DNA from: Saccopteryx bilineata
Lineage: Eukaryota; Chordata; Mammalia; Chiroptera; Emballonuridae
Direction of reading: 5' to 3'
Assembly (NCBI RefSeq): GCF_036850765.1
Contig: NC_089490.1
Location: 125,702,522 to 125,766,521 of the forward strand
Length of the DNA: 64,000 nucleotides
Below, one piece after another: positions 34,994 to 46,075 of this stretch. Made by a program: the position numbers and the translations under genes. Below the pieces are notes generated by a model. It was not told where the DNA came from. It worked only from the letters and a program-made list of their open reading frames with translations, and made no database searches. Positions within the stretch are counted from its first letter, which is position 1. Each line of letters starts with the position of its first letter.

Positions 34994-36492
34994 GCTGGTT
35001 AAACTGACAATGCTCCTGCATATGTAGCAAAAGCATTTACTGTATTTTGTCAAACCTTTTGAATTATGGGTATTTCTTACAATCTTTAAAGTCAAGGTAT
35101 TATTAAAGTGTACCCACCAAATATTTTAAAGTCAATTTAAAAAAATTTAAAAGGGGGAAGGCATATCCTAGAACTCTTATGGTTCTACCATAACATGCTT
35201 TTTACTTTAAAAAATTTAAATTTCTTTTGAATACTGATGAATAGTAGATGCCAAATCTTTTTCTCCTGCAAACGTCTACCTTCTCTTATTTGATCCAGCT
35301 AATAACACTATTTTGTCTTTTTCTAAATAGCTCCAAATATATGGAAAAGGTTTATATAGGTGGATGGGGATCCTCAAACCCCTCACCGAGATCTTCTGAG
35401 CATGGACTTTAAGGTACCAAGAGACAGAAAAAGCCCAATAGAGATCAGGTGAACTACCAGCTTTTAGGATATGCCCCCAAAGGCTCCAATTCCCCAAAGG
35501 GGTCTCATAGGATTCCATCTGGGTCCTGCTTCAATAGTGAATAGGAAGGTCATTGAGCTAAAGCCTGCCAGGCTTACATGCCCCTACTGTGAGGAAACAG
35601 GGACATTGGAAGGTAGGCTTCCCCCTCGCTCCTCTAAGGGAGGGTTCAGTCTCATCCAGCCCTGCTCCAACACCTATGACCTAACGTTGCTCAGAATGCT
35701 GGGGTTTGCCACTGAAGGCTGAAAGTGCCCAGGGCTGTCAGCTCCATCTATGACACTCTGGATGAGCCTAGGGTATTTCTTCCAAGAAGCAGGTGAACTG
35801 ACATCACTTGCACAAGGGCCACTTAACTATGTGTTGCCTGAATAGTCAGGTTTTTTATTCTTCTCTCAAAGATCTCTGTTGTGGGTGTTGATAGTCCTAT
35901 TTTCTGCTGTTTTGTTTAATATATAGTGTTTCCTTTATTCCTCCTACCTCAATGCCCCACGCATATTTCAGGCTGGGACCTACTCCTAATTTAGAGCTCT
36001 CTTTCCCCCCTTTTGCCAACTTCTATTATGAATCTACCTTTGCCACCCAACTTAGTGTATCTCAAGGTTCTCTTTACCACGCCACAGTCGCAGAGCTCCA
36101 GGGAAAAGCAACCTGGTCTCATCTCTCCAGACAGAGGAGAACAGAAGCTCCATCTCCACACATGCTGCAGATGGGTTTTCCAGTCTACCCGAATCATTAC
36201 CAGCTAGAAGCAGCGGTCATTGGGACTTGGACGTGAGCTGCAAAGTATAGAATTGTGACAACAATTCCAATGCCATGCAGACTTTTCCTGGATGTGGACT
36301 TTTCCTGGACTCCTGTTCCTTGTGACAGCTCCTAACAGACTGAACTGAGGTTGGGTTGCATTTGCAGGGATCTGGAATGGTGTTGGTGCCAACTTGGACT
36401 TGGTGAACATGTTAAGGACACTACTCTTTTATGGATTCTTGCTGTATTGGCCAAGAGTTTGCTTAAAGGCTTTAATCACTATAAAAAAAAAT

Positions 36493-36936
36493 AGAAGACT
36501 GGATAAAGAAGATGTGGGACATATACACTATGGTATACTATTCAGCCATAAGAAATGATGACATTGGATCATTTACAACAAAATGGTGGGATCTTGATAA
36601 CATTATACGGCGTGAAATAAGTAAATCAGAAAAAAACAAGAACTGCATGATTCCATACATTGGTGGGACATAAAATCAAGACTAAGAGACATGAACAAGA
36701 GTGTAGTGATTCCGAGGTGGGGGGAGGGAAGGAAGGAGAGGGAGAGGGGGAGGGGGAAAGGCACAAAGAAAACTAGATAGAAGGTGACGGAGGACAATCT
36801 GACTTTGGGTGATGGGTATGCAACATAATTGAATGACAAAATAACCTGGACATGTTTTCTTTGAATATATGTACCCTGATTTATTGATGTCACCCCATTA
36901 AAATTAAAAAAAATATTTATAAAAATAAATAAATAA
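36493..36936 (+). repeat. L1 3' end (second copy) with A-rich tail
   Basis: It begins within ORF2 C-terminal sequence ('gactggataaagaagatgtgg'), repeats the text of 33065-33362 ('gatgacattggatcatttacaac', without the SPIN insertion) and ends in a G-rich tract (36715-36770), 'tcaccccattaaaatta' and an A-rich tail. The 13-bp duplication of the second L1 follows at 36937. The uninterrupted 'gatcatttacaacaaaatgg' also shows the pre-insertion state of the SPIN site. Confidence 0.9.
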
Positions 36937-36949
36937 AAGACCTAACAAC

Positions 36950-38185
36950 ACTTGCTAGTGGGGTATCCTATGGAAAGGCTCTTCACATCTGGCCCAGCTG
37001 AGGCGAGTTTCACTCCCTGTGATCAGCACCAGCACAGCAGCTCATGTGCATTAGATCAGGTGGAGCTTCACAGTCAGCCAGCTTGGGTGCTGGATATCTT
37101 GTCCTGCTAGGCTAATTCCCTGGGGGAAGGGAGAGAGGCTTGGAGCACAGACATTTAAAGTGTAGGTCTCTGCAAGCTTATTGTTGGGTGTGGTCGAGGG
37201 GCTTAGCCACTCTCTTGGGGGACACAGTCAGCCTTAAAAGAGGACTCTCTCAGTTTTCCTCCCCAAGACCAGGGTCTCAACAGCAGTAACAACTTCTGCA
37301 GAGGGGACTGTCAGCCAAACTCGATCTGAACCTGCTGCTCACCTTGTTGGGGAGAAATATAATTTGTGTATCCAGCAATGGACAAGGGATTAGGCTCTGG
37401 AGTAATGGCCACTTCCTCATACTGAGCTCCTGACCAAAGACCCCTGAAGTAAGGGTCCCACTAACATATTCCCAACATCAGCTGCCTAAACCACCAAGCT
37501 TGCAACCTGTAGAGGTATTGGTTGAGTGAGAGAAGTCTGAGCCCACACTACCATCTTTCTACAGAAGACTCTATGGGAAGACCAAGAAGCTGCAAGAGAA
37601 GGAGGAGCAGCTGAAAAAGTAGAAGGAAATTTTACAGAGTTGCTGTAATCTCTAAGCAAGAGGAAGCTGATTCTTATGCACAGGTTGGCCCCTCCAACAC
37701 TATCCAGGCACAGAAAACAAACACAAATAGTGAACAAAGGAGTAGCTACAAACAGGTAGCCCATGGCATGTTACAAACCCAAGAAGACCTAGAACCAACA
37801 CAACAAGTAGTGGGTGGCAGATAGCACCAACCTTAGACTCAGCTAACTACACAAGCAGCATGCTAAAAAGGAGGATGAGTCCAGCAGGCACCAGACACTA
37901 TGGAGAATAAATATGCCCTATAGGATAGACACTGCAAGTGTCTAATACATATAATCAAGGTTGATCCTTAAAGCCATCCAGCCTGAAGGGATAACTGCAC
38001 CTACAAAAGGTACAACTGCATTCAATACTCTCATACAACAGGAAAAAAATATATTATCATCATGAAGCATTCCTAGAGCAAGGAAATCAGGTGCCCTGGT
38101 GATCAGTACCAACAAACCCATCTTCCTCACAAAGACACTACAACAAATTTTAAAGTCAGATAGTTCTACCTAATATACAGACAAT
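36950..38185 (+). repeat. Outer L1 5' UTR, second part
   Basis: It resumes after the nested 10.3-kb insertion ('cttgctagtggggtatcc') and leads into ORF1. It is GC-moderate, with no long sense frame. The minus frame 37486-37764 has no domain. Confidence 0.75.
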
Positions 38186-39385
38186 ATGGGCAGAGAGAGA
38201 AATGTGACCCAAATGAATCAACAAGAGAAATCCCCAGATAAAGAACTAAATGAAATGAAAATAACTGAACTACCAGATGCAGAGTTTAAAATAATGATTT
38301 TTAGGATGCTCAAGGATCTTAGAGCAACAATGGATGGTCACAATGAGAACTTAAACAAAGAGATAGCAAGCATCAAAAAGGACACTGAAATCATAAAAAA
38401 GAACCAGTCAGAAATGACAAATACAATATCAGAAATGAAGACTGCACTAGAAGTAATCAACATCAGGCTGGAGGAAGCAGAGGATCAAATCAGCAATTTA
38501 GAGGACAAGATAAACAGAAGCACAGAAGCAGAGCAGCAAAATGAAAAGAGGCTCAAAAAATATAGAAGAAACTCTAAGAGACCTCTGTGACAACATGAAA
38601 AGAAACAACATCAGCCTGACCAGGTGGTGCCACAGTGAATAGAGCATTGAACTGGGATGCGGACGACCCAGGTTCGAGACCTTGAGATCACTAGCTTGAG
38701 CACGGGCTCATCTGGTTTGAGCAAAAGCTCACCAGCTTGAGCCCAATGTCACTGCCTCGAGCAAGGGGTTGCTCGGTCTGCTGAAGGCCTACGGTCAAGG
38801 CACATATGAGAAAGCAATCAATGAACAACTAAGGTGTTGCAACGTACAACAAAAAAGTAATGATTGATGCTTCTTATCTTTCCATTCCTGTCTGTCTGTC
38901 CCTGTCTATCCCTCTGTCTGACTCTCTCTCTCTCTCTCTGTCTCAAAAAAAATAAAAGAAAAGAAAAGAAACAACATCCACATAATGAGGTTCCTAAAGG
39001 AGAAGAGAACAAAGAAGTGATAGAAAAACTGTTTGAGAAATTATAGCTGAAAATTTCTCTAAATTGATGAAGAAAAAATGTCACACAAGTTCAAGAAGCA
39101 CAGAGAGTCCCATTAAAGAGGAACCCAAGGAGGTTTACACCAAAACACATAATTAAAATGCCATTTAAGAGACAAAGAATACTAAAAGCTGCAAGAGAAA
39201 AGCAGTTAATTACTTATAAAGGAGCCCCCATAGAGATGACATCTGACTTCTCAACAGAAACACTTGAGGCCAGAAGGGATTGGCAAGAAATATTCAAAGT
39301 AATGCAAAACGAGAACCTACAACCAAGACAACTTTATTCAGCAAGGTTATCATTTAAAAGTGAAAGAGAAATAAAAAGCTTCCCA

Positions 39386-39425
<40 letters not shown>

Positions 39426-39480
39426 CAAAGAATTCATTACAACCAGTAGTAAAAAGACTGTTAAGGGGCTTGATATGAAA
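38186..39480 (+). pseudogene. Outer L1 ORF1, broken
   Basis: ATG at 38186 opens a 134-codon frame with the coiled coil (ELPDAEFKIMIFRMLKDL, IKKDTEIIKKNQSEM, DQISNLEDKI), stopping at 38588. A VES SINE (38613-38962) interrupts the RRM region, and the C-terminal domain continues at 39158-39360 (TSDFSTETLEARRDWQEIFKV). A (CA)n tract of ~36 bp at 39386-39422 sits at the former ORF1 end. It is homologous to 28138-28990 but diverged. Confidence 0.87.
38613..38962 (+). repeat. VES SINE in outer L1 ORF1
   Basis: Its head is GCCTGACCAGGTGGTGCCAC and its tail is CT-rich then A-rich. The 16-bp perfect duplication GAAAAGAAACAACATC (38597-38612 and 38963-38978) is original L1 sequence, so the insertion point is certain. 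Confidence 0.95.
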
Positions 39481-40300
39481 AGAGCAAAGGGGAAAATATT
39501 GAGAGAAAGAGAACTGTAAATTTAATAAGATGGCAATAAGTATATATCAATAATAACCTTAAATGCAAATGGATTAAATCCTCCAATCAAAAGACATATG
39601 GTAGCTGCATAGATAAGAAAACAGGACCCATACATATGCTGTTTACAAGAGACCCACCTCAGAACAAAAGATACACATAAACTGAAAATGAAGGGGTGGA
39701 AAAAGTACTTCATGCAAATGGAAACAAAAAAAAGCTCAAGTAGCAATACTTATATCTGACAATATAGCCTTTAAAGCAAAGCCTATAGTAACAAATAAAG
39801 AAGATCACTACATAATGATAAAGGGAACAATCCAACAAGAGGATATAACCATTGTAAATATTTATGCATTTAATATAGAAGCACCTAAATATATAAAGCA
39901 GATTTTGATGGACATAAAGGGTGAGAACAACAGCAATACTATAAAACTAAGGGATTTTAATACCTCACTACCATCAATGAATAGATCCCCCAAACAGAAA
40001 ATTAACAAAGAAACAGTGGCCTTAAATGACACACTAAATCAACTGGGTTTAATTGATATCTTCAGATCTTTTCACCCAAATCAGCATAATATACATTCTT
40101 TTCAAGTGCTCATGGTACATTCTCTAAGATAGACCACATGTTAGGACACAAACAAGACTCAATAAATTTAAGAAGATTGAAATTATTTCAAGATTTCTCT
40201 GATCACAATGGCATGAAACTAGGAATCAACTACAATAGAAAAACTAAAAAACGTTCAAACACTTGAAGGCTAAATAGCATGTTATCAAATAACAAATGGG

Positions 40301-40667
40301 ACCCTGGAAGGTTTGCTCAGTGGTAGAGCATCAGCTCAATATGTGGATGCCCAGGGTTCAGTTCCCAGCAAGGGCACACAGGAGAAGTGCCCATCTGCTT
40401 CTCCATCTTCCCCCTCTCCTTTCTCTCTATCTCTTTCTTCCCCTCCCACAGCCAAAGCTCCATTGCAGCAAAGTTAGCTCAGGCTCTGAGGATGACTTCA
40501 AGGCTTGTGCCTCAGGCACTATAATGGCTCTGGTTGCAACCAAGCAATGCCCCAAATGAGCAGAGCATCACCCCCTAGTAGGCTTGCTGGCTGGATTCCA
40601 GTCCATCACATGAGGGAGTCTGTCTCTCTGCCTCCCTGCTTCTCACTTCAGAAAAATACAAAAACAA
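40301..40667 (+). repeat. tRNA-headed SINE, second family, in outer L1
   Basis: The head 'accctggaaggtttgctcagtggtagagcatc' and 'ccagggttcagttcc' resemble tRNA A and B boxes. The body ('cacacaggagaagtgcccatctgcttctcc', 'ggctctggttgcaa', 'ggcttgctggctggattcc') matches the SINE at 53655-54033. The perfect 14-bp duplication AAATAACAAATGGG lies at 40287-40300 and 40668-40681. Confidence 0.93.
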
Positions 40668-42088
40668 AAATAACAAATGGGTTAACAATGAGATCAAGGG
40701 AGAAATTAAAATTTTCCTTGAAACAAATGAAAATGAACATACAGCAACTCAAAATCTATGAGACACAGCAGCAAAACAGTCATGAGAGGAAAGTTTATAG
40801 CATTACAGGCATACCTTAAGAAGCAAGAAAAAGCTCAAATAAACAACTTAACCCTGTACCTAAAATAACTAGAGAAAGAACAACAAATAAAGCCCGGAGG
40901 ACATAGAAGGAAGAAAATAATAAAGATGTGATGGAAATAAATGACATAGAAACTAAAAAATATATACAAAAAAATCAATGAAACCAAGAGCTAGTTCTTT
41001 GAAAAAGTAAACATGATTAATGAACCTTTAACCAGACTTATCAAGAAAAAAGAGGAGTCAAATAACTAAAATTAGAAATAAAAGTGGAGAAGTAACAACT
41101 GACACTGCAGAAATACAAAGGATTATAAGAAAATACCATGAAGATCCAAAAGCCACAAACTGGACAACCTCGGCAAAATGGATAAATTACTAGAAAAATA
41201 CAATCTTCAAAAACTCATTTGGGAAAATCAGAAAACCTAAACAGACTAATTACAACCAATGAAAATGAAGCAATTATAAAAAAAAAAAAACTCTCAGCAA
41301 ATAAAAGTTCTGGACTGAATGGCTGGCTTCACAGGTGAATTTTACCAAATATTCAAAGAAGAACTAACATCTATCCTTGTCAAGCTATTACAAAAAAATT
41401 CAAGAGGAGGGAAGACTTCCAAGCTCCTTTTATGAGGCAAGCATTATCCTCATTCCAAAACCAGGTAAAGACACTACAAAGAAAGAAAACTATAGGCCAA
41501 TACCCCTGATGAACATAGATTCTAAAATTTTCAACAAATGTTAACAAACTGGATCCAACAATACCTCAATAAGATCATACATACATTGTGATCAAGTGGA
41601 ATTTATTCCATGAAGTCAAGGCTGATACAATATTTGCAAATCAATAAATATAATTCATCACATAAACAAAAGGAAGGATAAAAATCACATGAGAATATCA
41701 ATAGATGCAGAAAAGGCATTTGATAAAATCCAGCATCCATTTATAATCAAAACTCTCAGCAACGTGGAAATACAAAAAACATACCTTAACATAATACATG
41801 CCATCTATGACAAAACCACAGCCAACATCATACTCAATGGGCAAAAATTAAAAGCATCCCCTTGAGATCAGGAACAAGGCAGTGGTGCCCCCTTCCACCA
41901 TTCTTTTTTTTTTCCTTTCACCATTCTTAGTCAACGTAGTTCTAGAAGTCCTAGCCACAGCAACCAGAGAAGAAGAAAAAATTAAAGGCATTCAAGTTGG
42001 AAAAGAAGTAAAACTTTCATTATTTGCTGACGACATGATACTGTACATAGAAAACCCAAAAGTCTCAGTCAAAAAACTACTAGACCTG

Positions 42089-42273
42089 GCCTGACCTGTG
42101 GTGGCGCAGTGGATAAAGCATCGACCTGTAAATGCTGAGGTCGCCGGTTCGAGACCCTGGGCTTGCCTGGTCAAGGCACATATGGGAGTTGATGCTTCCA
42201 GGTCCTCCCCCCTGTCTCTCTCTCTCCTCTCTCTTCTAAAAATGAATAAACTAAAAAAAATTAAAAAAAAAAA
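42089..42273 (+). repeat. VES SINE, short form, in outer L1 ORF2
   Basis: Its head is GCCTGACCTGTGGTGGCGCA, with the B-box-like GGTTCGAGACCC and an A-rich tail. The 19-bp perfect duplication CAAAAAACTACTAGACCTG occurs at 42070-42088 and 42274-42292. The B-box and head are close to consensus, so this copy is younger than most others here. Confidence 0.96.
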
Positions 42274-43620
42274 CAAAAAACTACTAGACCTGATAAATGA
42301 ATTTGGCAAGGTGGCAGTATATAAAATTAGAAATCAGAAATCAGTGGCATTTTTATACACCAACAATAAACTTTCAAAGAAATTAAGGAAACAATCCCCT
42401 TCACTATTGCAACAAAAAAATAATAAAGTACCTAGAGATAAATTTAACCAAGGAGGTAAAAGACTTGTACAATGGAAAATTATAAGACACTGAAAAACCA
42501 AATCAAGAAAGATACAAGCAAGTGCAAACATATACCATGTTCACGAATAAGAAGAATAAACATCATTAAAATGTCTATACTACACAAAGCAATCTGTAAA
42601 TTCAATGCGATTCCTATTCAAATACCAATGGCATACTTCAAAGATATAGAACAAATGTTCTAAAAATTTATATGGAACCAAAAAAGGAACCCAAGTAACC
42701 TCAGCAATCTTGAAACGTAGAATAAAGTGGGAGTTATCACACTTTCTGATATCAAGCTATTCTATAAGACCATTGTAACCAAAACAGCTGGGTACTGGCA
42801 TAAGAACAGGCATACAGATCAATTAAACAGAACAGAGAACCCAGAAATAAACCCACACCTTTATGATCAATTGATATTTGACAAAAGAGGTAAGAGCATA
42901 CAGTGGAGTTAAGATAGTCTCTAATAAATGGTGTTGGGAAAAATGGACAGGAACATGCAAAAGAGTGTAACTAGACCATCAACTTACACCATTCACAAAA
43001 ATAAACTCAAAATGAACAAAAGATTAAATGTAAGTCGTGAAACCATAAACATCTTGGAAGAAAATATAGGCAGTAAACTCTCCAATATTTCTCACAGCAA
43101 TACTCTTGCTGATATATCTCTATGGGTAAGTGAAATAAAGAACAAAATAAACAAATGGTACTATATCAAACTAAAAAGCTTTGCACAGCAAAAGACATCA
43201 TGAACAAAATAAAACAACAACTCATACAATAGGAGAATATATTTGACCAACACATCTGATATGGGGTTAAAAACCAAAATTTATAAAGAACTTCTAAAAC
43301 TCAAGACCAGGAAGGTAAACAATCCAATTAAAAAATGGGTGAAGGAACTGAATAGACATTTCTCCAAAGAGGACATACATATGGCCAATAGGTATATGGG
43401 AAAATGTTCAACATCACTAATCATCAGAGAAATGCAAATTAAGATCACAATGAGATACCACCTCACAGCTGTCAGAATGGTGCTCATTAACAAGTCAATA
43501 CACAATAAGTGCTGGCAAGGGTGTGGAGAAAAAAGAACCCTCCCGCACTGCTCCTGGGAATGCAGACCTGTGCAGCCACTATGAAAAACAGTATGACATT
43601 TCCTCAAAAAACTAAAAATG

Positions 43621-43929
43621 GCACACAGGAGAAGCACCTATCTGCTTCTCCACCCCTCCCCCTCTCCTTCCTCTCTGTCTCTCTCTTCTCCTCCCACAGC
43701 CAAGGCTCCATTGGAGCAAAGTTTGCCCGGGCGCTGAGGATGGCTTTGTGGCCTCTGCCTCAGGCACTAGAATGGCTCTGGTTGCAGCAGAGTTATGCCC
43801 CAGATGGGCAGAGCATTGCCCCCTGGTGGGCTTGCTGGGTGGATCTTGGTCGGGCACATGTGGGAATCTGTCTGACTGCCTCCCCATTTCCAACTTCAGA
43901 AAAATACAAAAACAAAAACAAAAAAAACC
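43621..43929 (+). repeat. 5'-truncated second-family SINE in outer L1
   Basis: It begins directly at 'gcacacaggagaagcacc', lacking the tRNA-like head of its relatives at 40301 and 53655, but keeps body and tail. The 9-bp duplication CTAAAAATG (43612-43620 and 43930-43938) shows the truncation arose during insertion, not by later deletion. Confidence 0.9.
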
Positions 43930-44198
43930 CTAAAAATGAAACTGCTTTTTGACCCAGCTATCTCACTTTTAGGCATATATCCTAAGAATACCAAGATTGT
44001 GATTTAAAAAAAGATATGCACACTGTTTATTGCAGCATTGTTTACAATAGCCAAAATATGTCAACAGCCCGATGTCCATCAGTGGATGAGCAGATTAAAA
44101 AGCAGTGGTACATATACACAATGGAATACTATGCAGCCATAAAAAAGAAAGAAATCTTACCTTTTGCCATGGCATGGATGGACCTGTAGATTACTATG

Positions 44199-44549
44199 TG
44201 CAAGGTGGTCAGCAATAGGGGAAGGTCACGTGAGGAACCCAGACCTGGGAACTTTGGCTAGAACCGCCCACATTCATGCATGCCAAAAGAAACTTCCCAG
44301 GAGTTCCTTGGAAAAGAGCAACTGTCTGCCAGCCAGTGAGATTTCACCACATCATATTAGCTTGACCACCCTAGAGACCCTTTAAATATCCCCCACACGG
44401 GTCACCCTATGCAACTTTCCTAACCTCTGTCCCCGGGATTAGGGAACCTCATTGGGTGGGATGCACTCTGTACTCAATAAAGCTTTTACTTATCCACACT
44501 TTGTGGCTATGCCCCTTCCTTCTTCCTTGGCGGGGAATAATAACTTACA
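44199..44549 (+). repeat. ERV-F-like 5' LTR
   Basis: It starts TGCAAGGTGGTCAGCAATAG and ends TAACTTACA. It has a TATA-like 'tttaaatatc' near 44380 and the polyadenylation signal AATAAA at 44476-44481, followed by the R/U5 segment 'ccacactttgtggctatg'. It is homologous to 48430-48781 and the solo LTR 19410-19771. Confidence 0.92.
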
Positions 44550-44890
44550 TTTGGTGGCAAAAGCTGGGAGGAGTTAGAAGTCTGCAAGGACCAGTCTTCT
44601 CCCTTTCCCCTCCTAGAAAGAACCAGGACCTCCGACCTTCCACCCACTTTGGCACACAGTGCGGTAATTCCCCTGCCTCCAGCCTCCCCTCAGTTCTTTC
44701 CACCGAGACTCTCTGTCCAAAATTGCAGCTGCATCAGGGACCTCTTTTCTATTCCATTCCGAGTGTGTGTGTGCCCATGGAGATGTCCCGAGCACATCCA
44801 CTTTACTTATCCTTCTGGGGGCCAGAGCTTGAGTTGCGGGACACCAATTCCCAACTCTGACCACTCCGAGAACTGAGGGTGGCCATAGAG

Positions 44891-45093
44891 CAGCGGTTCT
44901 CAACCTGTGGGTCGCGACCCCCACGGGGGTCGAACGACCAAAACACAGGGGTTGCCTAAAGCCGTCGGAAATACATATTTTATTTAAAAATGTATTGTAT
45001 AATAAATATGTATTTTCCGATGGCTTTAGGCGACCCCTGTGTTTTGGTCATTCGACCCCGCCGGGGTCGTGACCCACAGGTTGAGAACCGCTG
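44891..45093 (+). mobile_element. SPIN hAT element inside the ERV-F provirus
   Basis: The terminal repeats are CAGCGGTTCTCAACCTGTGG and the complement of CACAGGTTGAGAACCGCTG. The 8-bp duplication CCATAGAG (44883-44890 and 45094-45101) is perfect. It is 203 bp, almost wholly palindromic. It is closer to consensus than the copy at 32813. Confidence 0.97.
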
Positions 45094-46075
45094 CCATAGA
45101 GGCACAGGAATCTAAACCTAATCCAAAAATACTCCAGGAGTGCCTTATCCAAAATCTCTCCCTCCCTAAAGAAGAAGAAACTGTTCTTCTTCCCCACTCT
45201 GGCCAGGCCACAGAACCCACTGGATAATTGGACCAGATAACCTCCTGAAGGTACTTTCAGTTTTAATACCTTCACCAATTTAACAATCGCCAAAAGAAGC
45301 TGGGAACTGGTTGAAGATCCCTTACATTCTAGTATTAGCGCTTCCGTCCTAATCTCTGTGTTACCTGTTCTACATACAGGCCCTTTTTTTGGTCAGAGAA
45401 ACCTCACCTAAACCCTTCATTCCTGATCTTTCCTCCTTCACCTGACACCCAACTCTCTCCTCCTCCTCCTGCCTGACCCCTGGGGACGCCCCTCTCTCAG
45501 GTCCCCACCCTGGTCCTTCTGCAGACCTCTTTCACTTGAGTCTCTTCCCTCCAAGAGCCCCCTCCCCTCCCTTTGCAGGATCCTGTTTCTCATTCATCTG
45601 CAAATACCAGTCTCTCTTTCTCCTCCCCTGCTGGCCAGGGGCCCCTCCCTTCTCCACTGTGTTCTTAAGCCCCTCCTTTGTCAGGCCATTCTCAGCCTGC
45701 CATTGGCCATTACACCAGTTTGCAGGACCCTAAAGCCCAACCCCAATTTTCTTGCAGGAAGTTCTGGCCCTATCTTGCCTCTGGCTCTAGTGTCTCTGGC
45801 AGGATCTGGGTGCCGGGATCCCCAGGAGCCCCCCTCCTCTTAGTCTCAACCCCCAAATCCCTATCCGGGACCTGTGAACATGGCATTTAAAAATTTCAAT
45901 AGTTTGGCAGAAAAATAGACACTCAGACCAATGGAACAGAATAGAAAGTCCAGAAATAAAACCACATATATATAGTCAAATAATTTTTGATAAAGGGGCC
46001 AACAACACACAATGGAGAAAAGAAAGCCTCTTCAATAAATGGTGCTGGGAAAACTGGAAAGCCACATGCAAAAGA

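Larger units (their letters stand above)
33372..36480 (+). pseudogene. pol: Class II (betaretrovirus-like) ERV pol region, LTR-less
   Basis: Successive broken frames in retroviral order: protease, reverse transcriptase start, RNase H and integrase (separate entries), then ~1.3 kb of uncertain 3' sequence to ~36480. I recognise no LTR at either end. It lies between two L1 3' ends, so it is cargo of, or an insertion into, an L1 tail rather than a provirus standing alone. About 34150-34300 lacks most of the RT (the catalytic YxDD region is missing), pointing to a large internal deletion or splicing before mobilisation. Confidence 0.8.
26653..36936 (+). mobile_element. Second full-length L1 with ERV pol cargo, inserted in the outer L1
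   Basis: A 13-bp duplication AAGACCTAACAAC at 26640-26652 and 36937-36949 flanks 10.3 kb. The left part (26653 to ~33360) is a complete L1 with 5' UTR, ORF1, ORF2 and 3' UTR. ERV pol sequence follows (33372-36480) and then a second L1 3' end with an A-rich tail (36493-36936). The target duplication spans the entire composite, so it either arrived as one unit or received a later insertion into its tail. A SPIN element lies within at 32813-33056. Confidence 0.85.
39535..44196 (+). pseudogene. Outer L1 ORF2, broken and interrupted
   Basis: Endonuclease remnants lie at 39815-40132 (NIEAPKYIKQILMDIKGEN). RT palm sequence at 41882-42088 keeps the catalytic motif [15 protein letters not shown], unlike the second L1. 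Thumb and C-terminal parts follow at 42098-42493, 42727-43203 and 43243-43584 ([19 protein letters not shown], with the conserved Cys and His). Three SINEs interrupt it (40301-40667, 42089-42273, 43621-43929). The end (AMEYYAA-type 'tggaatactatgcagcc') reaches 44196, where the ERV-F provirus begins. Confidence 0.9.

Noticed and set aside
35471..36236. A zinc-finger or envelope gene after the ERV pol remnant
   Set aside because: CPYCEETG looks like half of a zinc motif but has no following His/Cys pair, and the second frame (35952-36236) shows no signal peptide, fusion peptide or transmembrane pattern. I left the interval as unassigned ERV 3' sequence.
39386..39422. (CA)n tract as a regulatory element
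   Set aside because: It is a simple repeat grown at the A/C-rich ORF1 end of the outer L1; nothing suggests function.
44197..44200. LTR start at 44197 (TGTGCAAGG) instead of 44199 (TGCAAGG)
   Set aside because: Joining the L1 flanks and comparing with TGTAAGGTGG of the other LTRs fits 44199 better, although the target duplication is imperfect either way.
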